DNA from: Gordonia asplenii
GTDB taxonomy: Bacteria; Actinomycetota; Actinomycetes; Mycobacteriales; Mycobacteriaceae
Direction: 5' to 3'
Assembly: GCF_012933505.1 (NCBI RefSeq)
Contig: NZ_JABBNB010000032.1
Span: 1-64,000 of the forward strand
Length of the DNA: 64,000 nucleotides
The notes beneath the pieces are model-generated. The model saw nothing but the letters and a program-made list of their open reading frames with translations, was not told the origin of the DNA and searched no databases. The position numbers and the translations under genes were made by a program. Positions 8,452-18,870 of the stretch are shown here, piece after piece. Each line of letters opens with the position of its first letter. Position 1 is the stretch's first letter.

Positions 8452-9390
8452 TCATCGGCTCGCGTAGCTGACCGAGAAACCCATCTGCTGCAGCAGCGGC
8501 GCGCCGGCGCCGACCAATTCGCGGGCGCCGTTGGTGGTGATCGTCCCCGACGTCGGCAGCGCGCGGCGCAGATCCATCGTCAGCGTGCCGGTGCCGGTCA
8601 TCGAATAGCGGTTGATGCGCAGCGTCTGGTTGGTGCCGGGGACCGCGAAGACGTCGTTGACGGGTGTCTCGTCGACGGTGACGTCGATGGTCACGGTGTC
8701 GCCGGTACGCGAGCGCAGGGTGGACGTGATCGTCTGCGTGGTGGTGGCGGCGCCGGTCAGCGTGCGCACCGAACGCCAGGTCGCGCCGGTGCCGACGGGC
8801 GTGATCGGGAATGCGACCGAATGCTGCAGGGTCTGCACCAGCGTCTGTTCGACGGCAGAGCGCGCCTGCGACGACGCGGCGTCGGGTGCGGAGATCCGCA
8901 GTGAGACCGGCATGGTGCCCGGCCCGAGGCTCATTCCGACGCGGGCATTGTGCTCGGCCTTGAGCGCGTCGGCCAGCACGACGTCGGGCGACGTCACCGC
9001 ACCGAGAGACATCTCGACGTCGGTGGGGTCGGTGCATCCGATGCGCGCTGTCAGCGGCATCGTCACGCTCTGCGTCGTCTGACCGCCCGCCCGCGCCTCG
9101 CTGGAGGTGGTGGTGATCGTAACCTGTTGTGCCGCAGTGATATCAGGGGACGCGGCGAGGACTTTGCGGTCGGCTGCGCCGGGATCGGTGACCGTCACCG
9201 ACGCCGGGGTGATCGGCAGCAGACTCACCCCGGCGGCGCCCGACGTCGACGTCGTGGCGCAGGGGCCGTCGTTCGATGCCGACGGAGTGGACGCGGGCTC
9301 GCCGCCGCATGCGGTGAGAACGGCGGCCAGAGCGGCCGCACAGCACAGGCCGCGCACGGCGATTCGACGGGTGGGCGGGGCAGACGACAC
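8452..9390 (-). CDS. Putative exported lipoprotein, unknown function
   Basis: A protein of 312 residues. The N-terminus has twin arginines, a hydrophobic stretch and a lipobox (AVLTAC, Cys 28), so it should be anchored outside the membrane. The mature part is rich in Thr, Ser, Val and Ala with regular beta-strand character, for example [10 protein letters not shown] and [12 protein letters not shown], and has three further cysteines. I do not recognise a named family. It is divergent from lspA, the signal peptidase that matures lipoproteins, with a long inverted repeat in the spacer, and convergent with the MTB12-like lipoprotein gene. Confidence 0.75.
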   Translation of the reverse strand: MSSAPPTRRIAVRGLCCAAALAAVLTACGGEPASTPSASNDGPCATTSTSGAAGVSLLPITPASVTVTDPGAADRKVLAASPDITAAQQVTITTTSSEARAGGQTTQSVTMPLTARIGCTDPTDVEMSLGAVTSPDVVLADALKAEHNARVGMSLGPGTMPVSLRISAPDAASSQARSAVEQTLVQTLQHSVAFPITPVGTGATWRSVRTLTGAATTTQTITSTLRSRTGDTVTIDVTVDETPVNDVFAVPGTNQTLRINRYSMTGTGTLTMDLRRALPTSGTITTNGARELVGAGAPLLQQMGFSVSYASR

Positions 9391-9415
9391 GCCGACAGCC
9401 TAGTGCCCCGTGTCG

Positions 9416-9464
9416 GACGAGTGATTCCGGGCGGGCGTCGGGATCGTTACCCGAATCACTCGTC
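9416..9464. promoter_or_regulatory. Long inverted repeat between lipoprotein gene and lspA
   Basis: GACGAGTGATTCCGG (9416-9430) faces its complement (9450-9464, one mismatch) across 19 bases. It lies in the 137-bp divergent spacer, so it could be an operator for both genes or an attenuating hairpin. It is not related to the main repeat family of the window. Confidence 0.5.
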
Positions 9465-9527
9465 TGGCCGCGGCGCACACGGCGGAGTTCACCGCGCGGC
9501 CCACCGCGTGGCTCACAGTCGGCGGCC

Positions 9528-10307
9528 GTGGATGATGGAGGGGTGCCAGACTCCGCATCTCCCGACCCGACTCACTCGTCCCCGCAGCGCCGATGGCGGG
9601 TCACCGTGACCCTGTTGCTGATCGCCGCGGTGGTCGTCGCAGCCGACATCGCCACCAAAGCGCTGGCCGTGGCATACATCGAGGGTTCCGATCCGATCTA
9701 CCTGATCGGCGACACCGTCCGGTTGACACTGCTGCGCAACAGCGGCGCGGCGTTCTCGATGGCCACCGGCTACACCTGGGTGCTGACCATCATCGCGCTC
9801 GTCGTGGTCGCGGTGATCATCCGATTCTCCTCGCGGCTTCGGTCGGGATGGTGGATGCTCGGGCTCGGGCTCGTCCTGGGCGGCGCGCTGGGCAATCTGA
9901 TCGACCGGATCTTCCGCTCGCCCGGGCCGCTGCGCGGCTACGTCGTCGACTTCGTCGCGATCGGCTGGTGGCCGGTGTTCAACGTCGCCGACTCCGCGGT
10001 CGTATGCGGCGCGATACTGCTCGTGCTGCTGACCATCGTCGGCATCGAATTCGACGGCACGCGCACCGGGTGGGCGGCGCGCGGCGAGTCCGCCGCGGCG
10101 ACCGACGATCACGTGGAAAAGTCAACTGCGGCAACAGAAGTCGACTCCGACGACGCGGTAGAGACGGACGCGGCAGAGACGGACGCGGCGGCGACGGACG
10201 CGGCGGCGACGGACGCGGCGGCGACGGACTCGGCGGCGACGGACTCGGCAGCGAGCGATGCGGCGGAACCGGCGAGCGAGGCGGACAAGGAGCGCAAGAA
10301 TGCGTGA
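9528..10307 (+). CDS. lspA: Lipoprotein signal peptidase (signal peptidase II)
   Basis: A protein of 259 residues that cleaves prolipoproteins at the membrane. Four transmembrane segments lie between residues 25 and 170. The two catalytic aspartates are in GNLIDRIF and VFNVADSAV. The C-terminal 75 residues are an unusual acidic tail dominated by repeats of Ala-Ala-Thr-Asp (or Ser), absent from the core family. Start: GTG 9528 is used, but GTG 9543 (VPDSASPD) is also possible. The stop overlaps the start of the pseudouridine synthase, so the two are coupled, as for Rv1539-Rv1540. Confidence 0.93.
   Translation: MDDGGVPDSASPDPTHSSPQRRWRVTVTLLLIAAVVVAADIATKALAVAYIEGSDPIYLIGDTVRLTLLRNSGAAFSMATGYTWVLTIIALVVVAVIIRFSSRLRSGWWMLGLGLVLGGALGNLIDRIFRSPGPLRGYVVDFVAIGWWPVFNVADSAVVCGAILLVLLTIVGIEFDGTRTGWAARGESAAATDDHVEKSTAATEVDSDDAVETDAAETDAAATDAAATDAAATDSAATDSAASDAAEPASEADKERKNA
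10158..10262 (+). repeat. 12-bp tandem repeat coding an Ala/Thr/Asp tail
   Basis: Degenerate 12-bp units of the form ACGGACGCGGCG run for about 100 bp in the 3' end of lspA and encode (T-D-A-A)n and (T-D-S-A)n. The unit keeps the reading frame. Length is expected to vary between strains by slippage. Confidence 0.8.
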
Positions 10308-11226
10308 TTCACGAGCCATGCCGGTACCCGACGGCGTCGCCGGAATGCGCGTCGACGCCGGGGTGGCGCGGATCCTGGGACTGTCACGGACGGTCACCGC
10401 GCAACTCGCCGAAGACGGCGACATCACCGTCGACGGCGCCGCGGTCGGGAAATCCCACAAACTGGCCGCCGGCGCGTGGCTCGACGTCGTGCTGCCCGCG
10501 CCCGAGGAACCGCTGCGCGTGGAGCCGACGCCGGTGGAAGACCTCGAAGTGATCTACCACGACTCCGACATCGTCGTCGTCGACAAACCCGTCGGCGTCG
10601 CCGCGCATCCGTCGGTCGGGTGGACCGGTCCGACCGTCATCGGCGCGCTGGCCGCGGCCGGTTTCCGGATCTCGACGTCGGGCGCGCACGAGCGGCAGGG
10701 GATCGTCCACCGGCTCGACGTCGGGACGTCGGGAGTGATGGTCGTCGCGGCGTCGGAGCGCGCGTACACGCTGCTCAAGCGGGCGTTCAAGCAGCGCACG
10801 GTCGACAAGCGCTACCACGCGCTGGTGCAGGGGCATCTCGACCCGCCGAGCGGAACGATCGACGCCGCGATCGGGCGCCATCCGGGCAACGACTGGCGGT
10901 TCGCGGTGATCGCGAACGGTAAACCGAGCGTCACCCACTACGACACCCTGGAGATGTTCGCCGCCGCGTCGCTGCTCGACGTCCACCTCGAGACCGGGCG
11001 AACGCACCAGATCCGGGTGCACTTCTCGGCACTGCACCACCCCTGCGCGGGCGACCCGACCTACGGCGCCGACCCGAAGCTGGCCGCCCGGCTCGGCCTC
11101 GACCGACAGTGGCTGCATGCCAAGTCGCTGTCGTTCGCCCATCCCGCCGACGGCCGCCAGGTCACCTTCGACAGCGACTACCCGCAGGACCTGCAGCATG
11201 CGCTGGACGTCCTGCGGGAGGGCTGA
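10300..11226 (+). CDS. RluA/RluD-family pseudouridine synthase
   Basis: A protein of 308 residues that isomerises uridines in rRNA; the position after lspA matches Rv1540. An S4-like RNA-binding region lies at about residues 10-80, then the catalytic domain with the active-site Asp in HRLDVGTSG (near residue 138), followed by HQIRVHFS, typical of RluD. ATG 10300 follows AAGGAG by six bases and overlaps the lspA stop. Target uridines (23S rRNA 1911/1915/1917 for true RluD) are inferred from the family. Confidence 0.9.
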   Translation: MRDSRAMPVPDGVAGMRVDAGVARILGLSRTVTAQLAEDGDITVDGAAVGKSHKLAAGAWLDVVLPAPEEPLRVEPTPVEDLEVIYHDSDIVVVDKPVGVAAHPSVGWTGPTVIGALAAAGFRISTSGAHERQGIVHRLDVGTSGVMVVAASERAYTLLKRAFKQRTVDKRYHALVQGHLDPPSGTIDAAIGRHPGNDWRFAVIANGKPSVTHYDTLEMFAAASLLDVHLETGRTHQIRVHFSALHHPCAGDPTYGADPKLAARLGLDRQWLHAKSLSFAHPADGRQVTFDSDYPQDLQHALDVLREG

Positions 11227-11387
11227 GCACCGACACGCCCGCACGACACGCCGACGCCGACACACTGCGTCCGCGCCACACCTGTCTCTTTCGTCACCGC
11301 TCGGCCGTGCGTCTCCGACGTTGTCGGTGGCGGCTACTAAAGTGGTGACGCTAGTGCAGGACCGCAATCGCCGGAGAGGTTAATACC

Positions 11388-14300
11388 GTGTCTGACTCGT
11401 CCGATACCGGAGCATTCGTACACCTGCACAATCACACCGAATACTCGATGCTCGACGGTGCGGCCAAGGTCAATCCGCTGTTCGCCGAGGCCAAACGGCT
11501 GGGCATGACGTCGATCGGCATGACCGACCACGGCAACATGTTCGGCGCGAGCGAGTTCTACAACGTCGCGAACAAGCACGACATCAAGCCGATCATCGGC
11601 ATCGAGGCCTACATCGCGCCCGAGTCGCGATTCAACACCAAGCGCGTGTTGTGGGGCACCCGCGACCAGAAGTCCGACGACGTCTCCGGCAGCGGCGCGT
11701 ACACCCACATGACGATGGTCGCGGAGAACGCGACCGGCCTGCGTAATCTGTTCAAATTGTCGTCGCGGGCGTCGATCGAGGGCCAGCTCGGCAAATGGTC
11801 GCGCATGGACGCCGACATCATCGCCGAACACGCCGAAGGCATCATCGCGACCACCGGCTGCCCCTCCGGCGAGGTGCAGACGCGCCTTCGCCTCGGCCAC
11901 GATGAAGAAGCGCTCGCCGCCGCCGCGAAGTGGCAGGACATCTTCGGCAAAGAGAATTTCTACCTCGAGCTGATGGAACACGGCATCGAGATCGAGTCGC
12001 GGGTGCGCGAGGGTCTGCTGAACATCGGCCGCAAGCTCGGCATCAAACCGATCGTCACCAACGACTGTCACTACGTGACCCGCGAGCACGCGTCGAGCCA
12101 CGAGGCTCTGCTGTGCGTGCAGACCGGCAAGACCCTCTCCGATCCGACCCGCTTCAAGTTCGACGGCGACGGCTACTACCTGAAGTCGGCCGTCGAGATG
12201 CGCGAACTGTGGGACGGCGAAGTGCCCGGCGCCTGCGACAACACCCTCGAAATCGGTGAGCGCGTCGAGTCCTACAAAGACGTGTTCACCCACCGCGATC
12301 GGATGCCGATCTTCCCGGTGCCCGAGCCGGAGACCCAGCAGACCTTCCTGCGCAAGGAGGTCCTCAAGGGGCTGGCCGGGCGATTCGCGCCCGAGCCGGT
12401 GCCCGCCGACTACACCGCGCGCGCCAACTACGAGCTCGACGTCATCATCCAGATGGGGTTTCCGGCGTACTTCCTCGTCGTCGCCGACCTGATCCGCCAC
12501 GCGCACGACGTCGGGATCCGCGTCGGACCGGGCCGTGGATCGGCGGCGGGTTCGCTGGTCGCATGGTCGCTGGGCATCACCAACATCGACCCGATTCCGC
12601 ACGGACTGCTGTTCGAGCGATTCCTCAACCCCGAGCGCGTGTCGATGCCCGACATCGACATCGACTTCGACGATCGTCGTCGCAGCGAGATGATCACTTA
12701 CGCCAGCGACAAGTGGGGCACCGACAAGGTCGCCCAGGTGATCACCTTCGGAACGATTAAGACCAAGGCGGCGCTGAAGGATTCGGCCCGGGTGCAGTTC
12801 GGTCAGCCGGGTTTCGCGATCGCCGACCGGATCACCAAGGCGCTGCCGCCGCCCATCATGGCCAAGGACATCTCCGTGGTGGGCATCACCGATCCCAACC
12901 ACGAGCGTTACGGCGAGGCGGCCGAGGTCCGCACCCTCATCGAGACCGACCCCGACGTCAAGCGGATCTACGACACCGCACTCGGTCTCGAAGGCCTGAT
13001 CCGCAACGCCGGCGTGCACGCGTGCGCGGTGATCATGTCTTCCGAACCGCTCACCGACGCCATCCCGGTCTGGAAGCGCGCCCAGGACGGCGCGATCATC
13101 ACCGGCTGGGACTATCCGTCGTGTGAGGCCATCGGCCTGCTCAAGATGGACTTCCTCGGCCTGCGCAACCTGACCGTCATCAACGACGCGCTCTACAACA
13201 TCAAGCTCAACCGCGGCATCGAACTCAACATGGACACGTTGCCGATCGACGACGAGACCACCTACGAGCTGCTCGCCCGCGGACAGACGCTGGGCGTGTT
13301 CCAGCTCGACGGCGGGCCCATGCGGGAACTGCTCAAACGCATGCAGCCCACCAAATTCGAAGACATCGTCGCCGTCGGCGCGCTCTACCGGCCCGGCCCG
13401 ATGGGTGTGAACGCCCACAACGACTACGCCGACCGTAAGAACGATCGGCAAGAGGTCCGGCCCATTCACCCCGAGCTGGAAGAACCGCTCGCCGAGATCC
13501 TGTCGGAGACCTTCGGTCTGATCGTCTATCAAGAGCAGATCATGCAGATCGCGCAGAAGGTCGCGGGTTACTCGCTCGGCCAGGCCGACCTGCTCCGTCG
13601 AGCGATGGGTAAGAAGAAGAAGGAGATCCTCGACGACGCCTACGAGGGTTTCCAGAAGGGAATGCTCGACAACGGCTACTCCCAGCCGGCGATCACCGCA
13701 CTGTGGGACACCATCCTCCCGTTCGCAGGCTACGCATTCAACAAGTCGCACGCGGCCGCCTACGGACTCGTCTCGTACTGGACCGCCTACCTCAAGGCCA
13801 ACTATCCGGCCGAGTACATGGCGGGTCTGTTGACCTCGGTCGGCGACGACAAAGACAAAGCTGCCATCTACCTGGCCGACTGCCGCAAGATGGGCATCAC
13901 CGTGCTCCCGCCGGACGTCAACGAGTCGCAGAACGATTTCGCCGCCGTCGGCAGCGACATCCGATTCGGTCTCGCCGCGGTCCGCAACGTCGGCACCGGT
14001 GTCGTCGCCTCGATCATCGCCGCCCGTGAGGAGAAGGGAAAGTTCACCACCTTCTCCGACTACCTCGGCAAGATCGACGTCACCGCGTGCAACAAGAAGG
14101 TCACCGAATCGTTGGTCAAGGCGGGTGCCTTCGACTCGCTGTCCCATCCGCGCAAGGGCCTGTTCCTCATCCACGCCGAGGCCGTCGACTCCGTTCTCGG
14201 CACCAAGAAGGCCGAAGCGATGGGGCAGTTCGACCTCTTCGGCGACGTCGGGGGAGGCGCCGACGACTCGCTCGCCGAAGTCTTCGCCGTCAAGATCCCC

Positions 14301-14951
14301 GACGAGGAATGGGAGACTAAACACAAGCTCGCGCTCGAACGCGAGATGCTCGGCCTCTATGTGTCCGGTCACCCGCTCGGCGGGCTCGAGCAGGCCATCG
14401 CCACGCAAACCGACACCTCGATCACGTCGCTTCTGGAAGGCGACATCGCCGACGGCGCTCAGATCACCATCGGCGGCATCATCTCCGGCGTCGCCCGGCG
14501 CGTCAACAAGAAGGGCGAGCCGTACGCCGTCGTCACCCTCGAAGACCTCGTCGGTGGCGTCGAGGTGTACTTCTTCCCGCGTGCCTTCGCCACCTTCGGC
14601 ATGGACATCGTCGCCGACAACATCGTGCTCGTGAAGGCGCGCGTCAACAAACGCGACGAAGACTCGATGATGATCAGCGCCAACGACCTCGCCGTCCCCG
14701 ATCTCGCGCATGTGGGCAAAGACAAGCCGGTCAGTCTCACGCTGTCCGCGCGGCTGTGCACTCCCGATCGGGTCAGCGCGCTCAAGCAGGTGCTGATCCG
14801 CCACCCCGGGACCGCGGATGTACACGTGACCCTGGTCAGCGAGCGGAAGTCGACGGTGTTGCGGTTGACGGAGTCGCTGCGAGTGTCGCCCAGTTCGGCG
14901 CTGATGGGGGATTTGAAGGCTCTACTGGGCCCCACCTGTATCGGCGGTTGA
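11388..14951 (+). CDS. dnaE1: DNA polymerase III alpha subunit (replicative)
   Basis: A polymerase of 1187 residues, the usual length for mycobacterial DnaE1. The N-terminal PHP domain starts [15 protein letters not shown] and keeps its metal ligands (TDHGNM, NDCHY), consistent with the proofreading role known for actinobacterial DnaE1. The palm shows [14 protein letters not shown] and the catalytic aspartates in [14 protein letters not shown] helix-hairpin-helix region and an OB fold ([20 protein letters not shown], near residue 1025) follow. The start is GTG 11388. The upstream 160 bp carry its promoter, which I cannot assign with confidence. Confidence 0.97.
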   Translation: MSDSSDTGAFVHLHNHTEYSMLDGAAKVNPLFAEAKRLGMTSIGMTDHGNMFGASEFYNVANKHDIKPIIGIEAYIAPESRFNTKRVLWGTRDQKSDDVSGSGAYTHMTMVAENATGLRNLFKLSSRASIEGQLGKWSRMDADIIAEHAEGIIATTGCPSGEVQTRLRLGHDEEALAAAAKWQDIFGKENFYLELMEHGIEIESRVREGLLNIGRKLGIKPIVTNDCHYVTREHASSHEALLCVQTGKTLSDPTRFKFDGDGYYLKSAVEMRELWDGEVPGACDNTLEIGERVESYKDVFTHRDRMPIFPVPEPETQQTFLRKEVLKGLAGRFAPEPVPADYTARANYELDVIIQMGFPAYFLVVADLIRHAHDVGIRVGPGRGSAAGSLVAWSLGITNIDPIPHGLLFERFLNPERVSMPDIDIDFDDRRRSEMITYASDKWGTDKVAQVITFGTIKTKAALKDSARVQFGQPGFAIADRITKALPPPIMAKDISVVGITDPNHERYGEAAEVRTLIETDPDVKRIYDTALGLEGLIRNAGVHACAVIMSSEPLTDAIPVWKRAQDGAIITGWDYPSCEAIGLLKMDFLGLRNLTVINDALYNIKLNRGIELNMDTLPIDDETTYELLARGQTLGVFQLDGGPMRELLKRMQPTKFEDIVAVGALYRPGPMGVNAHNDYADRKNDRQEVRPIHPELEEPLAEILSETFGLIVYQEQIMQIAQKVAGYSLGQADLLRRAMGKKKKEILDDAYEGFQKGMLDNGYSQPAITALWDTILPFAGYAFNKSHAAAYGLVSYWTAYLKANYPAEYMAGLLTSVGDDKDKAAIYLADCRKMGITVLPPDVNESQNDFAAVGSDIRFGLAAVRNVGTGVVASIIAAREEKGKFTTFSDYLGKIDVTACNKKVTESLVKAGAFDSLSHPRKGLFLIHAEAVDSVLGTKKAEAMGQFDLFGDVGGGADDSLAEVFAVKIPDEEWETKHKLALEREMLGLYVSGHPLGGLEQAIATQTDTSITSLLEGDIADGAQITIGGIISGVARRVNKKGEPYAVVTLEDLVGGVEVYFFPRAFATFGMDIVADNIVLVKARVNKRDEDSMMISANDLAVPDLAHVGKDKPVSLTLSARLCTPDRVSALKQVLIRHPGTADVHVTLVSERKSTVLRLTESLRVSPSSALMGDLKALLGPTCIGG

Positions 14952-15069
14952 GGGTGAACGTCGCGTTGTGTTCGTTCTCACCCGTCCCAAAGTTTCGGGT
15001 TGCCGAAAACTAGATCGTCGGCCTGCTAAACTCTTCTCACCAGATGGCCTGAGGAGAGTGTTCGACGTG

Positions 15070-15309
15070 ATGACGACCATGGTTGAGATCAATGCACAGC
15101 GTCGTGTTTCCCGCGTCGTTCCAGTCGTCTCGGTCGCCGGCGTCGGATGGCCCGTCGACAAGATCGCGCTTGTTCTCGGCACCCTGCTCGCCGTCATGGG
15201 GGCGCTCGTCGTCAGCGGCTCCGCGGAGATCGCCAGCTGGGCCGGTATCGTCGTCGGGCTCGGTGCCCTCGTCGCCGTCCGCATCCATTACGCCCTGCGT
15301 CAACCGTAG
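15070..15309 (+). CDS. Small two-helix membrane protein
   Basis: A protein of 79 residues: a basic N-terminus (MVEINAQRRVSRVVPV), two hydrophobic segments (about residues 28-46 and 51-70) with a short loop, and a short basic tail. A good GAGGAG at 15051 lies upstream; GTG 15067, one codon earlier, is an equally possible start. I do not recognise the family. It lies between dnaE1 and ilvA, where M. tuberculosis carries unrelated genes. A real gene is likely from the ribosome-binding site and the ordered membrane pattern. Confidence 0.65.
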   Translation: MTTMVEINAQRRVSRVVPVVSVAGVGWPVDKIALVLGTLLAVMGALVVSGSAEIASWAGIVVGLGALVAVRIHYALRQP

Positions 15310-15364
15310 GGCTGCTCGCGTACCCGTTGGGCGTCGTCGACGCCGGTCATGAAACGATTGATCG

Positions 15365-16762
15365 GTGAATGAAGTGCAAACGACGACGTCAGAACAGGCA
15401 ATCGGACAAACCGGAGCAGCGATCTCGATCGATGAGATCACCGCAGCGGGAATTCGAATCGCTGACGCCGTCGTTCGCACTCCGCTGGAGTACTCGGCGC
15501 GGCTCTCCGGACGTGTTGGCGCGCAAGTCTATTTGAAGCGTGAAGATCTACAGTCGGTCCGTTCCTACAAGATCCGCGGTGCGTACAACGTGATGGCGCA
15601 ACTGACCGACGACGAGCGTGCTCGCGGCGTCGTCGCGGCGAGCGCCGGAAACCACGCACAGGGCGTCGCCTACGCGTGCCGGGCGATGAACATCCGCGGC
15701 CGGATCTACGTACCGACCACCACGCCCAAGCAGAAATGCGACCGGATCCGTTGGCACGGTGGGGAATTCGTGGAACTGATTCGCGTCGGCGACACCTTCG
15801 ACGCGGCTGCGGCCGCCGCGCAGAACGACGTCATCTCGACCGGCGCGGTCTGGATCCACGCCTTCGACGACCCGCGCACCATCGCCGGGCAGGGCACCAT
15901 CGCCGCGGAGATCGTCGAGCAGCTCGGCCGCGTGCCCGATTTGATGATCAGCCCGGTCGGCGGTGGGGGATGCATCACCGGCACGACCGCGCTGCTGCGG
16001 GGCACCGACTCGGCGGTCCGCATACTCGGTGTGGAACCCACCGGTGCGGTGTCGCTGGCGGCGGCCCTCGTCGCCGGTCACCCGGTCACCCTCGACACCA
16101 TCGACTCGTTCGTCGACGGCGCCGCGGTCAAACGCATCGGCGCCATCTGTGCCGCCGAGATGGCGGCGGCGGGCGCCACGGTCGCCGAACATCCGCTCTA
16201 CGCCGGCGACCCGTCGCCGGCGACGGCGATCCTGCCCGCCGGGACGGTGCCGCCGGCCGGCGGCGTGCACATCACACACGTCGACGAGGGCGCTATCTGC
16301 TCGGCGATGCTGGAGCTCTACCAGAACGAGGGCATCATCGCCGAGCCGGCCGGCGCGCTCACCACCGCTGCGCTCGCTGAAATCGATGTCGCCGCAATGG
16401 ATCTGGGGCCGGATGCGACGATCGTCTGCCTGGTTTCCGGCGGTAACAACGACGTTTCGCGCTACGGCGAGATCATCGAGCGTTCCCTCGTGCACCGGGG
16501 CCTCAAGCACTACTTCCTGGTGAACTTCCCGCAGGAGCCGGGCGCGCTACGACGCTTCCTCGACGAGGTGCTCGGCCCCGACGACGACGTGACCCTGTTC
16601 GAATACGTCAAACGGAACAACCGGGAGATCGGGGCCGCGCTCGTCGGCATCGAACTCGGCGCGCCGGACGGACTGGACCCGCTGCTCGATCGGATGGACC
16701 GCTCCCGGCTCAACTGCCAGCGCCTGCATCCGGGGACACCGGAGTACGAGTTCCTGACCTAG
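15365..16762 (+). CDS. ilvA: Threonine ammonia-lyase (threonine dehydratase)
   Basis: A PLP enzyme of 465 residues that converts threonine to 2-oxobutanoate, the first step towards isoleucine. The PLP lysine is in VRSYKIRGAYN, the substrate loop is SAGNHAQGVAYA, and the phosphate-binding loop is SPVGGGGCITG. A C-terminal ACT-like regulatory domain (about residues 375-465, HYFLVNFPQEPGALRRFL) implies feedback control by isoleucine. The start is GTG 15365. About 25 residues of poorly conserved N-terminus precede the catalytic domain. Synteny with Rv1559 supports the call. Confidence 0.94.
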   Translation: MNEVQTTTSEQAIGQTGAAISIDEITAAGIRIADAVVRTPLEYSARLSGRVGAQVYLKREDLQSVRSYKIRGAYNVMAQLTDDERARGVVAASAGNHAQGVAYACRAMNIRGRIYVPTTTPKQKCDRIRWHGGEFVELIRVGDTFDAAAAAAQNDVISTGAVWIHAFDDPRTIAGQGTIAAEIVEQLGRVPDLMISPVGGGGCITGTTALLRGTDSAVRILGVEPTGAVSLAAALVAGHPVTLDTIDSFVDGAAVKRIGAICAAEMAAAGATVAEHPLYAGDPSPATAILPAGTVPPAGGVHITHVDEGAICSAMLELYQNEGIIAEPAGALTTAALAEIDVAAMDLGPDATIVCLVSGGNNDVSRYGEIIERSLVHRGLKHYFLVNFPQEPGALRRFLDEVLGPDDDVTLFEYVKRNNREIGAALVGIELGAPDGLDPLLDRMDRSRLNCQRLHPGTPEYEFLT

Positions 16763-16793
16763 TGTCTCGGGCGGGATGCGCGGGGCTCACCCA

Positions 16794-16812
16794 CACCCGC
16801 TGGTTGAGCTGG
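16794..16812 (+). repeat. Solitary repeat arm between ilvA and treZ
   Basis: A single CGCTGGTTGAGC arm of the interspersed family lies in the 61-bp gap between the convergent ilvA and treZ genes. No partner arm is near, so it is a remnant. Confidence 0.6.
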
Positions 16813-16823
16813 ATCGGCGAACT

Positions 16824-18674
16824 TTACCTCTCCTTCAACACTGCCACGCTGTGCCGCGGCAGGCGCACCGAGTCGGCGCTCAATTCCGGTTCGCCCCAAC
16901 ACAATTCGACGGTGAGTCGACCCGCGTCGACGACGCCGAAGCGGCTCGCGGGAATCGTCACCGCCTCGCGCAATGCGGCCGCGATGCGGAATTGACCGCG
17001 GCGCAGGATGATCCAGCCGGTCTCGTCGTCGGAGTGGGTGACCTGTACCGAGCCGAAGCCCGACGCCGACAGATCCTCGTGTGATCGCCGCAATGTCAGC
17101 AGCGCGGTGTAGAAGTCCAGCATCCGGCGGTGCGCCGGATCGTCGAGCTCGGACCAGTCGAGTTTCGAGTCGGCGAAGGTCGACGGTGCCTGGGGGTCGG
17201 GGATGTCGTCGGAATTCCAGCCGTGCTCGGCGAACTCGGCCTTGCGGCCCGCCGCGGTGGCCGCGCCGAGTTCGGGTTCGGTGTGCGCGGTGAAGAACTG
17301 GAACGGCGTCGACGCCGCCCATTCCTCGCCCATGAACAGCATCGGCGTGAACGCCGACAATCCGATCAACGCCGCCTTGATGGCGAGTTGCCCGTCGTCG
17401 AGGTAGCTGGTGGGGCGGTCGCCGAGCGCGCGGTTGCCGATCTGATCGTGATTGCAGGTGAAGACGACCAACGCGCTCGCGGGCACGGCATCGACGGGCA
17501 CCGGCCGGCCGTGGTGGCGGTGCCGGAACGACGAGTAGCTGCCGTCGTGAAAGAAGCCCTGCGTCAACACCTTTGCGAGTCCGCCCAGGGATCCGAAGTC
17601 GGCGTAGTAGCCCTGCCGCTCACCGGAGACCGCGGCATGCACCACGTGATGCATGTCGTCGTTCCACTGCGCGGTGAGGCCGTAGCCGCCGAGGTCGCGC
17701 GGGGAGATCAGTCGCGGATCATTCAGGTCGGACTCGGCGATCAACGACAACGGCCGCCCGACCTGCTGCTCCAATCGCGCTGTGCGGGTAGCCAGTTCCT
17801 CCAACAGATGCACGGCCCGATGATCGACGAGGGCGTGCACGGCGTCGAGACGGAGCGCGTCGATGTGGAATTCGTCGAACCAGCGCAGGGCGTTTCCGAC
17901 GACGAACTCACGCACCGCATCGGAGTGCGGGCCGTCGAGATTCACCGAATCGCCCCAGGTGTTGCGGCCGCTCGACAGATACGGCCCGAACCGCGGCAGG
18001 TAATTGCCCGACGGCCCCAGGTGGTTGTATACGACGTCGAGGCACACCGCGAGCCCGCGACGATGACACTCGACGACGAACTCCACCAGGCCGTCCGGCC
18101 CACCGTAGGTCTCATCGACCGCGTACCACCCGACGCCGTCGTAGCCCCAGTTGTGTGCGCCGCCGAACGAATTGACCGGCATCACCTCCACCATGGTGAC
18201 GCCCAGGCGCACCAGATGGTCGAGATGCTCGACGGCACCCGCGAAAGTGCCCGCCGCACTGAACGTCCCCACGTGCAGCTCGTAGAGCACACTGTCGCCG
18301 ACGCTGCGACCCGTCCAGTCGGCATCGTCGTAGTCGTCGCGGATCCAGGCCGAGTCGGCGACGCGATGCGCCGAGCCAGGACGGTGCACGCCGTCGGGCA
18401 GTCGAGTGGCGCGCGGGTCGGGCAGCGGCGTCGGATCGCCGTCGACGCAGAAGCCGTAGCGTGCGGGCATGGTGTCGCGGTAGGGGGCCGGCACGGCGTC
18501 ACGAACGGGGTACCACCAGCCGTGTTCGTTCACGCGAGCCATCGGCACCGATACGACGTTCGGCGAGTCGCTGTCGGTGAATGCCTGTACAGTGATCGCC
18601 GTCGCATGCGGGGCCCACAGGCGGACGTCGGCGAGAGTAACCGGAGCGCGGAATGTTCTCTCATGTTCGAGCAT
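16824..18674 (-). CDS. treZ: Malto-oligosyltrehalose trehalohydrolase
   Basis: A GH13 enzyme of 616 residues that releases trehalose from maltooligosyltrehalose, the second step of the TreY-TreZ route from glycogen. An N-terminal beta domain (residues 1-95) precedes the barrel. Catalytic regions are CLDVVYNHLGPSGNY, IDALRLDAVHAL (nucleophile Asp), SLIAESDLND (acid Glu) and TCNHDQIGNRALGD. In M. tuberculosis treZ, treY and treX are adjacent; here the partner genes lie 10 kb away beyond the mce operon. It is therefore transcribed separately, from a spacer shared with the divergent yrbE gene. Confidence 0.93.
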   Translation of the reverse strand: MLEHERTFRAPVTLADVRLWAPHATAITVQAFTDSDSPNVVSVPMARVNEHGWWYPVRDAVPAPYRDTMPARYGFCVDGDPTPLPDPRATRLPDGVHRPGSAHRVADSAWIRDDYDDADWTGRSVGDSVLYELHVGTFSAAGTFAGAVEHLDHLVRLGVTMVEVMPVNSFGGAHNWGYDGVGWYAVDETYGGPDGLVEFVVECHRRGLAVCLDVVYNHLGPSGNYLPRFGPYLSSGRNTWGDSVNLDGPHSDAVREFVVGNALRWFDEFHIDALRLDAVHALVDHRAVHLLEELATRTARLEQQVGRPLSLIAESDLNDPRLISPRDLGGYGLTAQWNDDMHHVVHAAVSGERQGYYADFGSLGGLAKVLTQGFFHDGSYSSFRHRHHGRPVPVDAVPASALVVFTCNHDQIGNRALGDRPTSYLDDGQLAIKAALIGLSAFTPMLFMGEEWAASTPFQFFTAHTEPELGAATAAGRKAEFAEHGWNSDDIPDPQAPSTFADSKLDWSELDDPAHRRMLDFYTALLTLRRSHEDLSASGFGSVQVTHSDDETGWIILRRGQFRIAAALREAVTIPASRFGVVDAGRLTVELCWGEPELSADSVRLPRHSVAVLKER

Positions 18675-18870
18675 CCGCCAACGGTAGACCGAGGGGGAAG
18701 GGCGTGCGATTTGACGACACGTGTGACCAGAGTCAAAGATAGGCCGACGAGCGATGTATATTACCTAACCATCACGAGTCGCAGGTCCAAGGTGCCACGG
18801 CGTGCGCGCCGTCCTCGACCAGCCAGTCGGGGTCACACCGTGTTCGAGTTCTCAATTGCGAGGTAGGGGA
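18675..18870. promoter_or_regulatory. Divergent treZ / mce operon promoter region
   Basis: The 196-bp spacer holds the promoters for treZ (minus) and the mce operon (plus). A TGTATATT extended minus-10-like element lies near 18754-18761, about 110 bp before the first yrbE start. GACACGTGTGACC at 18716-18728 and the nearby GAGTCA are candidate regulator sites, but I see no clear KstR-type palindrome. The assignment is tentative. Confidence 0.4.

Noticed and set aside
11337-14825. A 1162-codon open frame on the minus strand
   Set aside because: It is fully antisense to dnaE1, whose motifs are intact. The translation is His/Arg/Gly/Val-rich without domains, the usual shadow of high-GC third positions.
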